A DNA stretch of 5,976 nucleotides, from contig JAUWDP010000079.1 in the NCBI GenBank assembly GCA_030608725.1, forward strand, positions 1 through 5,976, in the 5' to 3' direction. The DNA is from Candidatus Bathyarchaeota archaeon. GTDB lineage: Archaea; Thermoproteota; Bathyarchaeia; TCS64. The notes under the pieces are model-generated. The model saw only the letters and a program-made list of their open reading frames with translations, ran no database searches and was not told the origin of the DNA. This document shows, piece after piece, positions 1-5,736 of this stretch. Numbering within the stretch: the stretch's first letter is position 1; each line of letters begins with the position of its first letter. A program made the position numbers and the translations under genes.

Positions 1-404
1 CCGCGGCCGTAACCCCTCTGCTGCTCGAACACCTTACTCGAAAGGTTGTTCTCAAGGTTTACGTCGTCGAAGGGGGCCTCGTCGATCACCTCATAGCTTC
101 CATAGCGGCCCAAATTCAGGCGCATGGAACCCTTGAAGAGATTCACATAGGCGTCCTTGACCTCCAACACCATGTCGTCCTGGATCTCGTCCAGCACGTT
201 ATCCCAGAGGGTCATGTAGATCGTGCCCGTCTCGTCCCCTACCAGAGCTTCAGCGACCCTGTGTGTAGACATGTCGCTTCGGGAGGTGACCTCCCTCTCC
301 TCGGTCTTAGAGATGACCTTGACGGTGGCGTACACTTTCCTCGAGTAGGAGTTTAGTTCTCCAACCTTTACTGGCTCGGCGTCTTTTTCGTCATATGTAG
401 ACAT
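1..404 (-). CDS. ssb: Archaeal single-stranded DNA-binding protein, single OB fold (3' end outside window)
   Basis: This minus-strand frame starts at an ATG at 404-402 and stays open for 134 codons to the window edge, so the C-terminus is missing. The translation starts MSTYDEKDAEPVKVGELN. Residues about 12-110 form one OB fold resembling crenarchaeal SSB: an early beta strand (VYATVKVISK), the conserved stretch EALVGDETGTIYMTLWDN (residues 52-69), then a late strand with NLFKGSMRLNLGRYG (88-102). In Sulfolobus SSB the corresponding region reads EAIVGDETGRVKLTLW followed by AFKGQVQLNAG (from memory). The visible tail (EQQRGYGRG) begins a Gly/Arg-rich extension, typical of the flexible tail of this family. 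The expected role is to bind and protect ssDNA in replication, recombination and repair. The gene is divergent from alba. The main alternative is an RPA-like OB protein with further domains beyond the edge. Confidence 0.88.
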   Translation of the reverse strand, partial: MSTYDEKDAEPVKVGELNSYSRKVYATVKVISKTEEREVTSRSDMSTHRVAEALVGDETGTIYMTLWDNVLDEIQDDMVLEVKDAYVNLFKGSMRLNLGRYGSYEVIDEAPFDDVNLENNLSSKVFEQQRGYGR

Positions 405-586
405 ATTGCTCTACTCTTGATTGGCGAGCGAAAGACTTGCCGAGTTCCATATAAGGGTTACCATGATCCAACTGAGTTTCGAAATTAGGATAGAATAGAC
501 ACGTTTCCATCGTTGAGTATTATGCATTGAAAGGAAAGCAGTCACCCAAACCCTTTTGTACCTTATTTGGTTTCTTAAGGGTTGCA
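405..586. other. Divergent intergenic region between ssb and alba
   Basis: This 182-base non-coding stretch must hold the promoters of both divergent genes. It is clearly more AT-rich than the flanking coding DNA. Besides the ssb TATA candidate, the alba-proximal half has several AT-rich elements on the plus strand: GTATTATGCA near 516-525, CCCTTTTGTA at 551-560 and CCTTATTTGG at 561-570. None can be singled out by spacing. A reading frame runs from an ATG at 527 into alba, but its first 20 residues do not look like Alba sequence. No RNA gene is seen. Confidence 0.5.
447..455 (-). promoter_or_regulatory. Candidate TATA box for ssb
   Basis: Read on the minus strand the site is CTTATATGG, the best TATA-like element in the ssb-alba intergenic region. 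Its centre lies about 47 bases before the ssb ATG. With the usual archaeal spacing of roughly 25 bases, transcription would start near 425 and give a leader of about 20 nt. That leader contains only a weak purine stretch (AAGAGTAGAG). The core is nearly symmetric, so it could also be read toward alba, but that would imply a leader over 100 nt. Confidence 0.45.
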
Positions 587-862
587 ATGTCTGACGACAA
601 TATTGTCTACATCGGAAATAAGCCAGTCATGAACTACTGCTTGGCAGTCTTGAGCTCGTTTCAGGGCAACACCGGCACGGTTACGCTAAAGGCGAGGGGC
701 CGAGCCATAAGTACAGCAGTGGACGTGGCCGAGGTAACTAGGAGCCGGTTCATGGAGAACCTAGCCGTCGAGAACATCGAGATCGGGACGGAGGAGCTCG
801 AGGGCATGGGAGGTCAACCCAGGAACGTGAGCACCATCTCAATAATCCTGAAAAAAGGATAG
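587..862 (+). CDS. albA: DNA/RNA-binding protein Alba
   Basis: This 91-residue protein has the normal length for Alba, a small dimeric nucleic-acid-binding protein that coats and compacts DNA and binds RNA. Recognisable family features run in order: IVYIGNKPVMNYCLAVL near the N-terminus (Alba signature, with the Lys of GNKP at the DNA-contacting position corresponding to Sulfolobus Lys16); VTLKARGRAISTAVDVAEV in the middle (the KARGRAIS core); then SRFMENLAVENIEIGTEE and the final strand NVSTISIILKK. In other Alba proteins the loop before the last strand contacts the minor groove; here it is GMGGQPRN. I chose the ATG at 587 because the protein then begins MSDDNIVYIG, as expected. An in-frame ATG at 527 would add 20 unrelated residues (KGKQSPKPFCTLFG...). 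An AAGG at 577-580 sits six bases before the chosen start and could act as a weak ribosome-binding site. The gene is divergent from ssb and convergent with alkD. Confidence 0.93.
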   Translation: MSDDNIVYIGNKPVMNYCLAVLSSFQGNTGTVTLKARGRAISTAVDVAEVTRSRFMENLAVENIEIGTEELEGMGGQPRNVSTISIILKKG

Positions 863-908
863 GTACCGACAAGGAAACCTGAGAACCTCGAAAACAGATC
901 CTACTTGT

Positions 909-924
909 AAAAGCAATATTTTGC
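909..924 (-). terminator. Possible weak terminator after alkD
   Basis: In the 98-base convergent gap between alba and alkD, the minus strand reads GCAAAATATTGCTTTT. This is a 4-bp inverted repeat (GCAA/TTGC, loop of four) followed by four T's, oriented to end the alkD transcript. The stem is short. A stronger T6 tract on the same strand lies at 851-856, inside the 3' end of alba. Nothing else recognisable lies in this gap. Confidence 0.25.
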
Positions 925-960
925 ATAACTTCACCACAAAGATAGAGGCTAGTATTGATG

Positions 961-1662
961 TCATCTAGTCTTCAGGACCCGTCTATCCTTAGGGAGCTTC
1001 TCCGAGGCGTATCTCAGCACTAGGGCGGAGGCCCTGTCCCTCCAATTGAGAAGGTAGCTCCGCACCTCCTCAGGGTTCGTCTTGGATGCCTCCTTGAGGA
1101 GCCAGCCAACCCCCTTCTGGACCATGTCATCGTCATCCTCCATCAATCTGTCTGCTACGGTGAAGACCTCTTCGAGCATCTCACCTCTTCTGGCTATTGG
1201 GACGAGTGAGACGGCGGCAGCCCTCCGCCTCCATCGGTTGCCCGAAGCGGTCCAGCCGATGAGCCGCTCGACTAGACTGGGATCACGTTTGACTATCGGT
1301 GAGATGACCCAAGTGGAGAGCCCGTCCGTGTTGGCCCAGTTTGTGAGGTGATCCACCCATCCGTCGAGCAGCTCGAAGTGCTTCGTGTCGAGGTTCCGGG
1401 CCATCCTCTGCATGAGCCTGATGCCGACGGAGGCCTCGTCGAGGTTCCTCGACTTGATGAGCGAGTCCGCCACTTCGATGGCTGTCTGCAGATCTCCCTT
1501 GAATGGGATGTAGTGTCTCTGGGCTATCTCTTTGACGTCGGGGGCGCTCAGCCCGTATGTCTCGATGGGTTCACGGAAATATCGTTTCATGTTATCGGCG
1601 TTCTCTGGGTCTGACCTGTCCCTTATCTCCCTCCTAATCTCTTTCAGCGTAAACTCGCTCAT
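961..1662 (-). CDS. alkD: DNA alkylation repair protein, AlkD-like HEAT-repeat glycosylase
   Basis: This 233-residue, all-helical protein matches the AlkD family (DNA alkylation repair enzyme, PF08713 type), which excises positively charged alkylated purines such as 3- and 7-methyl adducts without flipping the base. The positions of its key residues are striking. W109 and D113 (motif NWANTDGLSTW) and W187 (KGVGWLLKEASK) fall at the same numbers as the catalytic-site W109, D113 and W187 of Bacillus cereus AlkD. The basic WRRRAAAVSL motif (144-153) corresponds to the region of AlkD Arg148. Other family features are the N-terminal MKRYFREPIETYGLSAPDVKEIA, like the MxxYM...F.GI..P.rk. start of the family, and the acidic DDDD before helix K183-K191. 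All key residues appear intact, so an active glycosylase is plausible. The gene follows the CoA-transferase by 33 bases. A Shine-Dalgarno-like GAGGGG (1672-1677) precedes the ATG by about nine bases, which suggests cotranscription. An inactive HEAT-repeat relative cannot be excluded. Confidence 0.87.
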   Translation of the reverse strand: MSEFTLKEIRREIRDRSDPENADNMKRYFREPIETYGLSAPDVKEIAQRHYIPFKGDLQTAIEVADSLIKSRNLDEASVGIRLMQRMARNLDTKHFELLDGWVDHLTNWANTDGLSTWVISPIVKRDPSLVERLIGWTASGNRWRRRAAAVSLVPIARRGEMLEEVFTVADRLMEDDDDMVQKGVGWLLKEASKTNPEEVRSYLLNWRDRASALVLRYASEKLPKDRRVLKTR

Positions 1663-1670
1663 TTCGTCAG

Positions 1671-1677
1671 GCCCCTC
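1671..1677 (-). promoter_or_regulatory. Shine-Dalgarno-like site of alkD
   Basis: Reading on the minus strand, GAGGGGC lies about eight to nine bases before the alkD ATG, inside the 33-base gap after the CoA-transferase stop. It supports the chosen start and translation as the second gene of an operon. The upstream gene lacks such a site. Confidence 0.5.
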
Positions 1678-1695
1678 ATGGAAATAATTTTCGTG

Positions 1696-2901
1696 TCAGA
1701 TGGCCTCGGCCTTCTTGAGGGTCTCGATCTCCGCGTCGGAGAGGCCTGCGATGGTCTTCAGGATCTCCTCGGTGTGATCTCCCAGTTGGGGTGGGGGCGT
1801 CGTCAGGGAGCACGGGGTCTCCGAGAACTTGAGGGCCGGTCCGATCTGCTTGATTGTGCCCGCCACGGGGTGCTCCATCTCGGTCAGCATCTCCCTGTGG
1901 AGAACCTGGGCGTCAGAGAATATCTCGTCCAGCGTGTAGACCGGTGCGCAGGGGAAGCCGACGGCCCTCAGCCTCTCCAGCCAGTCGTCCCTCGGGGCTT
2001 TACCGAACTCGCTCTGGAGGAGGGGGATCAGGGCGTCCCTGTTATTGACCCTGACGTCTGCGGTAGCATATCTGGGATCGTCCTTGAGCTCCTCCAGGTC
2101 CATTCCCTGGCATAGGAGGCCCCACAGCCTGTCGTTCCCCGCCGCGATGAGGATCCCCTTACTGTCGCAGGCGACGAAAGCCTGGTACGGGACGATGCTG
2201 GGGTGTGCGGACCCCATCCTGGGGGGGACGTTTCCGGTCGCGAAGTAGTTGCCCGCCATGTATGTCATCCACGAGATGGAGCCGTCCATCATGGAGATGT
2301 CCAGGTGCTGGCCCTCCCCTGTGGCCTCTCTTGCCCTGAGGGCGGCGAGGATCGCTATGGTTGCGTACATGCCGGCCCCGATGTCGGTTATCGCCACTCC
2401 TATGCGGACTGGGGGTGAGCCGGGTTCACCGGTTATGCCCATGAGGCCTCCCATCCCCTGGATGATGAGGTCGTATCCGGGCCATGAGGCGTAGGGGCCC
2501 GTCTGGCCGAAGCTGGAGATACTGCAGTAGACGAGCCTCGGGTTCACCTTCCGCAGTGTCTCGTAGTCGACGCCGAGTCGGGCTGTCACCCCCGGCCTGA
2601 AGTTCTCCAGGAGCACGTCGCAGTTCTCTGCTATCTTGTACAGGGCCTCCTGGGCCTCCTTGGTCCTCAGATTGAGGGTAATGCTCTTCTTACCCCTGTT
2701 TATGGAGAGGAAGTAGCTGCTCACGCCGTTGATGAACGGGGGGAATGCCCTGGTGTCGTCTCCCCTTCCGGGTATCTCGACTTTGATGACCTCGGCTCCC
2801 AAGTCTGCGAGGGTCATCGTGCAGAACGGGCCTGCGAGGACGCGGCTCAGGTCTAGGATGCGGATCCCTTTGAGAGGGGGTTCCCCATGGCTATTTGACA
2901 T
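1696..2901 (-). CDS. Class III CoA-transferase, CaiB/BaiF family
   Basis: This 401-residue protein is a full-length family III CoA-transferase, which moves CoA between carboxylic acids through enzyme-bound anhydride and thioester intermediates. The N-terminus carries the hallmark GIRILDLSRVLAGPFCTMTL followed by ADLGAEVIKVE (residues 12-42), then INRGKKSITLNL (67-78) and the DVLLENFRPGV segment (95-105). The catalytic Asp is D144 in WPGYDLIIQGMGG, matching the nucleophile of formyl-CoA transferase. GEGQHLDISMMDGSISWM (195-212) and the C-terminal HPVAGTIKQIGPALKFS and LGDHTEEIL segments are also typical. Length and domain order are normal, with no frameshift. Acceptor and donor acids cannot be told from sequence; family members act on oxalate, carnitine, benzylsuccinate, mesaconate and others. 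The gene lies 77 bases after the upstream hydrolase-like gene and 33 bases before alkD. No Shine-Dalgarno site precedes the ATG, but a TATA-like element lies about 26 bases upstream, which suggests a leaderless mRNA. Confidence 0.92.
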   Translation of the reverse strand: MSNSHGEPPLKGIRILDLSRVLAGPFCTMTLADLGAEVIKVEIPGRGDDTRAFPPFINGVSSYFLSINRGKKSITLNLRTKEAQEALYKIAENCDVLLENFRPGVTARLGVDYETLRKVNPRLVYCSISSFGQTGPYASWPGYDLIIQGMGGLMGITGEPGSPPVRIGVAITDIGAGMYATIAILAALRAREATGEGQHLDISMMDGSISWMTYMAGNYFATGNVPPRMGSAHPSIVPYQAFVACDSKGILIAAGNDRLWGLLCQGMDLEELKDDPRYATADVRVNNRDALIPLLQSEFGKAPRDDWLERLRAVGFPCAPVYTLDEIFSDAQVLHREMLTEMEHPVAGTIKQIGPALKFSETPCSLTTPPPQLGDHTEEILKTIAGLSDAEIETLKKAEAI

Positions 2902-2923
2902 GGTAGACTAGTCGTGTCGTGTA

Positions 2924-2931
2924 CGTTTAGG
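2924..2931 (-). promoter_or_regulatory. Candidate TATA-like box for the CoA-transferase (leaderless start)
   Basis: The minus strand reads AAAATCCTAAACG here. The TAAACG core (2924-2929) is centred about 26 bases before the A of the start codon at 2901, the spacing expected if transcription begins at the ATG itself. The core is a weak match to an archaeal TATA box. The lack of any purine-rich ribosome site in the 77-base gap supports a leaderless start. Confidence 0.35.
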
Positions 2932-2978
2932 ATTTTCCACAGATAGGCTGGGATATTCAACTGTCGTAGGGCGGTGGA

Positions 2979-3452
2979 TTAGGACTGTTCGAGGTAGATC
3001 CTCTCCAGGCAGAGCTCCTCAGCGCTCTCCCTGACTATTCTGGTCTCTAGCTTGAGTCGGGAGTCGAATCTTTTCAGGGTTGCCTGTATCGCGGGTAGGG
3101 TGAGGTGGGTGCAAAGGCCTCCGAGGAAGTACCCGCAGTCGATGCCTACGTCCAGCAGGGCCTCGTAGAACGGGCAGCGTTTAACCCAGAAAGTGGCTTG
3201 GTGGTCGTCTTCTTCCCTGAGGGTCACCTCGGCTCCCGCTGATTCCATGAAGTCCATGTAGACCGTGATGCCCTTCTTGATGGGGGGCAGCTCCGGGGGG
3301 ATCTTGTCCCTCAGCTCTTTCTCTATGATGTCCGCCTGTCTCTCCACGGCTGTCTGGAGCATCTCGATGCCCCTGTCGGTGCCGAGCTCCTCTATTATCT
3401 CCATCAGGAGTTGTACTAGTAGGGTATAGGATCGTCTGATGCCCGTGTACAT
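2979..3452 (-). CDS. L-2-amino-thiazoline-4-carboxylic acid hydrolase-like protein
   Basis: This 157-residue soluble protein is best described as resembling the L-2-amino-thiazoline-4-carboxylate (ATC) hydrolase family (PF14196 type). The original bacterial member opens the thiazoline ring on the route to L-cysteine. The recognition rests on general architecture: an N-terminal helical half (residues 1-60, no signal peptide), a short strand region, then FWVKRCPFYEALLDVGID (88-105) with the conserved RCP motif, followed by CGYFLGGLCTHL (106-117). Cysteines are C93, C106, C114 and C148. C93 and C114/H116 are the most family-like and could be catalytic or metal-binding. Many archaeal and anaerobe proteins carry this annotation without proof of ATC activity, and other families with a similar 'W-x-x-x-R-CP' core (for example V4R-type ligand-binding domains) are possible. 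The start at 3452 is supported by a TATA-like box 26 bases upstream. A further overlapping frame at 3181-3525 is a shadow. Confidence 0.55.
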   Translation of the reverse strand: MYTGIRRSYTLLVQLLMEIIEELGTDRGIEMLQTAVERQADIIEKELRDKIPPELPPIKKGITVYMDFMESAGAEVTLREEDDHQATFWVKRCPFYEALLDVGIDCGYFLGGLCTHLTLPAIQATLKRFDSRLKLETRIVRESAEELCLERIYLEQS

Positions 3453-3474
3453 GCTTCGTACTCTTCTGCTTGTG

Positions 3475-3485
3475 CTTTTTAGGGG
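3475..3485 (-). promoter_or_regulatory. Candidate TATA box for the ATC-hydrolase-like gene (leaderless start)
   Basis: The minus strand reads CCCCTAAAAAG. The TAAAAAG core (3475-3481) is centred 26 bases before the A of the ATG at 3452, which implies that transcription starts at or next to the start codon. It is the clearest A-rich element in the 114-base gap between the flavodoxin and this gene. The rest of that gap is GC-rich and holds nothing else recognisable. Confidence 0.5.
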
Positions 3486-3566
3486 TTATCTCTGACCGGA
3501 TGGGGGGTATCTGGCGTGAATCCACGAAGGCTGTGACGCTGAGCTGGATGGAAGTTGGAGAAATGG

Positions 3567-4037
3567 CTAGGCGCTGAGGTCGGCCACGAAAGCCTCTATT
3601 CTCTGGGTTGCGGCCTCGCCTTCCCTATCTTCCCCTATCAGCCCCATGGTAGCGACAGGTTCTTTTCCGAGAAGTTCAGCGATGGGGGCGAATGCCTTCT
3701 CGGGATTATCTCCGTCTCCTGTGCAGAATAATGCGGCTTTCTTTATGTCGGATCCGTGTTTGGTGATGTATGCCCTCACATGGCTGGACATGTTGGCGGC
3801 CCAGATCGGCGTACCTATGACGACGAGGTCGTATGAGGCCTGATCATATTGGAGGACTTCTATTTGTGGGAGCATCTTCCTCGTGGACTCCATCCCCGAC
3901 TTGAGCCAGCCTATTGGGCCACCTCTCCCCTTCGCCTCCCTGATCTCATCCATGTCGAAGCCGGTGAGGGCCTGGATAGCCTCCGCTACCCTGCGGGTCC
4001 TCCCTGTCCTAGAGAAGTAGACGATGAGACCATTCAT
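3567..4037 (-). CDS. Flavodoxin family protein (FMN-binding)
   Basis: This 156-residue protein has the size and layout of a short-chain flavodoxin, a cytoplasmic electron carrier using FMN. Residues 3-8 (GLIVYF) form the first strand, followed by the phosphate-binding loop SRTGRTRRVAEA (9-20), a T/S-x-T-G-x-T pattern that holds the FMN phosphate. YDLVVIGTPIWAANMSSHVRAYI (69-91) is the conserved strand and loop that packs on the isoalloxazine ring, with W79 a likely stacking residue. ALFCTGDGDNPEK (102-114) is the second FMN loop. There are no membrane segments or fused domains. The ATG at 4037 gives the expected start directly at the first strand. A weak AGGTAAGG lies just upstream, together with AT-rich elements (ATAAACC, GATTTACC) at 4053-4070. 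The gene stands alone between a T-tract terminator and the hydrolase-like gene. Its electron partner is unknown; a flavodoxin-like oxidoreductase role is also possible. Confidence 0.87.
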   Translation of the reverse strand: MNGLIVYFSRTGRTRRVAEAIQALTGFDMDEIREAKGRGGPIGWLKSGMESTRKMLPQIEVLQYDQASYDLVVIGTPIWAANMSSHVRAYITKHGSDIKKAALFCTGDGDNPEKAFAPIAELLGKEPVATMGLIGEDREGEAATQRIEAFVADLSA

Positions 4038-4052
4038 GCCTTACCTAGGTGC

Positions 4053-4070
4053 GGTTTATGTTGGTAAATC
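4053..4070 (-). promoter_or_regulatory. Ambiguous promoter region for the flavodoxin gene
   Basis: The minus strand carries GATTTACC (centred about 30 bases before the ATG) and ATAAACC (about 19 bases before it). The first spacing would give a leader of a few bases. The second would place the transcription start inside the gene, so it is less likely. The region lies directly downstream of the amidohydrolase terminator tract, which fits a separate transcription unit. Confidence 0.25.
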
Positions 4071-4076
4071 TTGTGT

Positions 4077-4088
4077 AAAAAAGGGAGA
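4077..4088 (-). terminator. T-tract terminator after the amidohydrolase gene
   Basis: About 30 bases past the amidohydrolase stop the minus strand reads CTCCCTTTTTTAC, with six consecutive T's at 4082-4077. A pyrimidine run ending in a T-tract without a strong hairpin is the usual archaeal termination signal. It would separate the amidohydrolase transcript from the flavodoxin gene. Confidence 0.45.
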
Positions 4089-4110
4089 GGCATCCTTGAG
4101 GGGATACGCT

Positions 4111-5571
4111 CTAGCCTTTCAGCTCGGTGACGTACTCTTCTACGTCCCTGAGGAGGGCCTTAGCGTCAAAGAGGATCCCCGCCTTTATTGTCCACTTGAC
4201 ACCTCCTACCTGGACCATCTTGGTCTTATCCTCTGAGTACCTGGGGACACCGGTTCCGTACATCACCTTGAAGTTGTCGAGGGGGTTGCCGTCGACGATG
4301 GCGATGTCCGCCGTGAAGCCCTTCTGGACTCCTCCGGCGAGGTGGTCGAGGCCCATGGAGGCGGTGGCGTTCGTGGTGGCTATTTTGACCACGTCGAGGG
4401 GGTGGAATCCGGCCTCCTGTAGGAGCTCGAGCTCGCGGACGATGGAGAAGCCGTAGAGGGTGTACATGAATCCGCAGTCGGTGCCGGCTGTGACGATGCC
4501 CCCGCGGTCCGCGAATGTCTTGAGGTACCTCATCCAGATCTGGTACTTTCTCTTCCAGGCGACCTCGTCTGCTGTGGTCCAGTTGAAGTGGTAGGTGGCG
4601 TGGCGGGCTGGGTTGGGCTTCCAGCTCTCGAGGAGGCCGGGGGCCGTGTAGCGGTCGAGCCACCTCCAGCGGCTGGGGAGCTCGTACTCGCGGTTGATCT
4701 CGTAGACGGTCATGGTGGGGTTCCAGACGGTGCCGTTCTCGATCATGGTGTCCAGGACCCAGAGGACGTCGTCGGGGTACTGGTCTGCCTCCGTCCAGAC
4801 ATGCCCTGACCAGCGGAATCTGTCGACCTCATCTGAGTAGTTGTAGTCGGGGGGTATGCTCTGGCTGCCGGGGATGGCGGCCTGGGGGATGCCGTATGTG
4901 TGCTCGAGGGTGAGGTAGTCGGGGACCGCCTCGGATGCAGAGACTGCGTCCAGTTCGCTGCTCTGGGGGATGTGGACGGCGATGCCTGCCTTCATGTCTA
5001 GGTTACGGACCTCCTCTCCCATAGCCGCGAGGATCTCGGCGGTGATGTTGGACCGGGGGATCATCTTGATGCCGTCCGTGCCCAGCTTGTCCAGCCTGTG
5101 CACGGCCTCCCGGCCCTCGTCGGCAGTCGTGATCTCGCCGGTCGTCCCCATGACGACGATGCGGGGGGCGACCATCTTGTTTGTCATGCCCAGCCTCCGG
5201 TGCTCGATGAGCTTCTCGTCTGTGCCGAATCCGCATGTCCGTATCGTGGTGATCCCGTGGGCGAGGAATAGCTTGTAGGCGTACTCGGGGCCTTTGGGTC
5301 CGCACTGGGTCTCCCTGAATGGGACGTGGACGTGCATGTCGACGAGGCCGGGGAGGGCGTACATATCAGTGGCGTCGATCTCCATGTCGCCCTCGGGGCG
5401 CTTGTAGCCAGGACGGCTGGCGGCTCCGGGGCTGACGCCGACGACGCCTGTTATCTTGTCGCCCTCGATAGCGATGTCCACAGGTCCTGAGGCGGGAGTC
5501 CCTCTTCCATTTACTAGGGTGACGTTCCTGATGACGAGGCTCTTATACTTATGGCCGTTAGACTCAGACAT
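4111..5571 (-). CDS. Metal-dependent amidohydrolase (imidazolonepropionase / Xaa-Pro dipeptidase-like)
   Basis: From the ATG at 5571 this is 486 residues, a full-length amidohydrolase with a TIM barrel and a split beta-sandwich domain. The composite N-terminal part (SLVIRNVTLVNGRG, then VDIAIEGDKITGV) leads to LPGLVDMHVHVPF, where H80 and H82 are the HxH metal ligands. Other ligands follow in family order: K169 in DGIKMI (a likely carboxylated lysine bridging two metals), H200 in GIAVHIP, H224 in LEHTYG, and D365 in TAGTDCG. KGFTADIAIVDGNPLDN and VMYGTGVPRY close the sandwich domain. The set resembles the COG1228 group (imidazolonepropionase-like hydrolases, Xaa-Pro dipeptidases). The segment between H224 and D365 is long (about 140 residues) and rich in Trp, Tyr and Pro, probably a substrate-covering insertion. 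There is no signal peptide, so it is likely cytoplasmic. An upstream in-frame ATG at 5598 would add nine residues. I prefer 5571 because a TATA-like ATAAATGG lies about 28 bases before it and overlaps the upstream ATG. The substrate is unknown. Confidence 0.9.
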   Translation of the reverse strand: MSESNGHKYKSLVIRNVTLVNGRGTPASGPVDIAIEGDKITGVVGVSPGAASRPGYKRPEGDMEIDATDMYALPGLVDMHVHVPFRETQCGPKGPEYAYKLFLAHGITTIRTCGFGTDEKLIEHRRLGMTNKMVAPRIVVMGTTGEITTADEGREAVHRLDKLGTDGIKMIPRSNITAEILAAMGEEVRNLDMKAGIAVHIPQSSELDAVSASEAVPDYLTLEHTYGIPQAAIPGSQSIPPDYNYSDEVDRFRWSGHVWTEADQYPDDVLWVLDTMIENGTVWNPTMTVYEINREYELPSRWRWLDRYTAPGLLESWKPNPARHATYHFNWTTADEVAWKRKYQIWMRYLKTFADRGGIVTAGTDCGFMYTLYGFSIVRELELLQEAGFHPLDVVKIATTNATASMGLDHLAGGVQKGFTADIAIVDGNPLDNFKVMYGTGVPRYSEDKTKMVQVGGVKWTIKAGILFDAKALLRDVEEYVTELKG

Positions 5572-5595
5572 TTCGATTTTACGATGGGCGTTCTC

Positions 5596-5602
5596 CATTT
5601 AT
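5596..5602 (-). promoter_or_regulatory. Candidate TATA box that decides the amidohydrolase start
   Basis: The minus strand reads ATAAATG, centred about 28 bases before the ATG at 5571. That spacing fits a leaderless transcript beginning at that codon. The alternative ATG at 5598 lies inside this element, and the DNA 26 bases before it is GC-rich with no TATA-like sequence. The downstream start is therefore more likely. Confidence 0.4.
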
Positions 5603-5736
5603 CTCTTTGGAGCCTTCATCGAGCCGCTAGCTGCACATTTTCAATACCGTTTCGGAGCTTGGATGAGGGTTTTTCAGGTCAATTTCTTCTATCAGAGGGA
5701 TATTCATACTCTTTCGGGGTACCCCTACCTTTTGTC
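5603..5736 (-). other. Intergenic leader between DapA-family gene and amidohydrolase
   Basis: This stretch separates the stop of the DapA-family gene from the amidohydrolase promoter. No coding frame or T-tract terminator is seen on the minus strand. A perfect 10-base palindrome GGGGTACCCC lies at 5716-5725 just after the DapA-family stop. It is short and could be chance or a weak hairpin. Confidence 0.3.

Noticed and set aside
527..586. N-terminal 20-residue extension of Alba from an upstream ATG.
   Set aside because: The added residues are unlike Alba N-termini, while the protein from 587 starts exactly as family members do. The stretch more likely belongs to the promoter and leader.
1678..2911. 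Several open plus-strand frames opposite the CoA-transferase gene.
   Set aside because: They are antisense shadows in GC-rich coding DNA, show no recognisable domains, and overlap a gene with clear family motifs along its whole length.
3181..3525. A 114-residue minus-strand frame overlapping the ATC-hydrolase-like gene.
   Set aside because: Its composition is low-complexity (Arg, His, Gly, Pro) with no domain pattern. It is the out-of-frame shadow of the real gene.
4226..4663. A 145-residue minus-strand frame inside the amidohydrolase gene, very rich in Arg, Pro and His.
   Set aside because: This is the typical composition of a frame-shifted reading of GC-rich coding sequence. The amidohydrolase frame carries the metal ligands and conserved motifs.
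5003..5305. A 100-residue Arg/His-rich minus-strand frame in the 5' part of the amidohydrolase gene.
   Set aside because: It is a frame-shifted shadow with no homology pattern, overlapping the segment that encodes the conserved Lys ligand region.
5716..5725. The perfect palindrome GGGGTACCCC after the DapA-family stop.
   Set aside because: It is short, lacks a following T-tract on the minus strand, and is not repeated in the window. A single restriction-site-like palindrome is compatible with chance.
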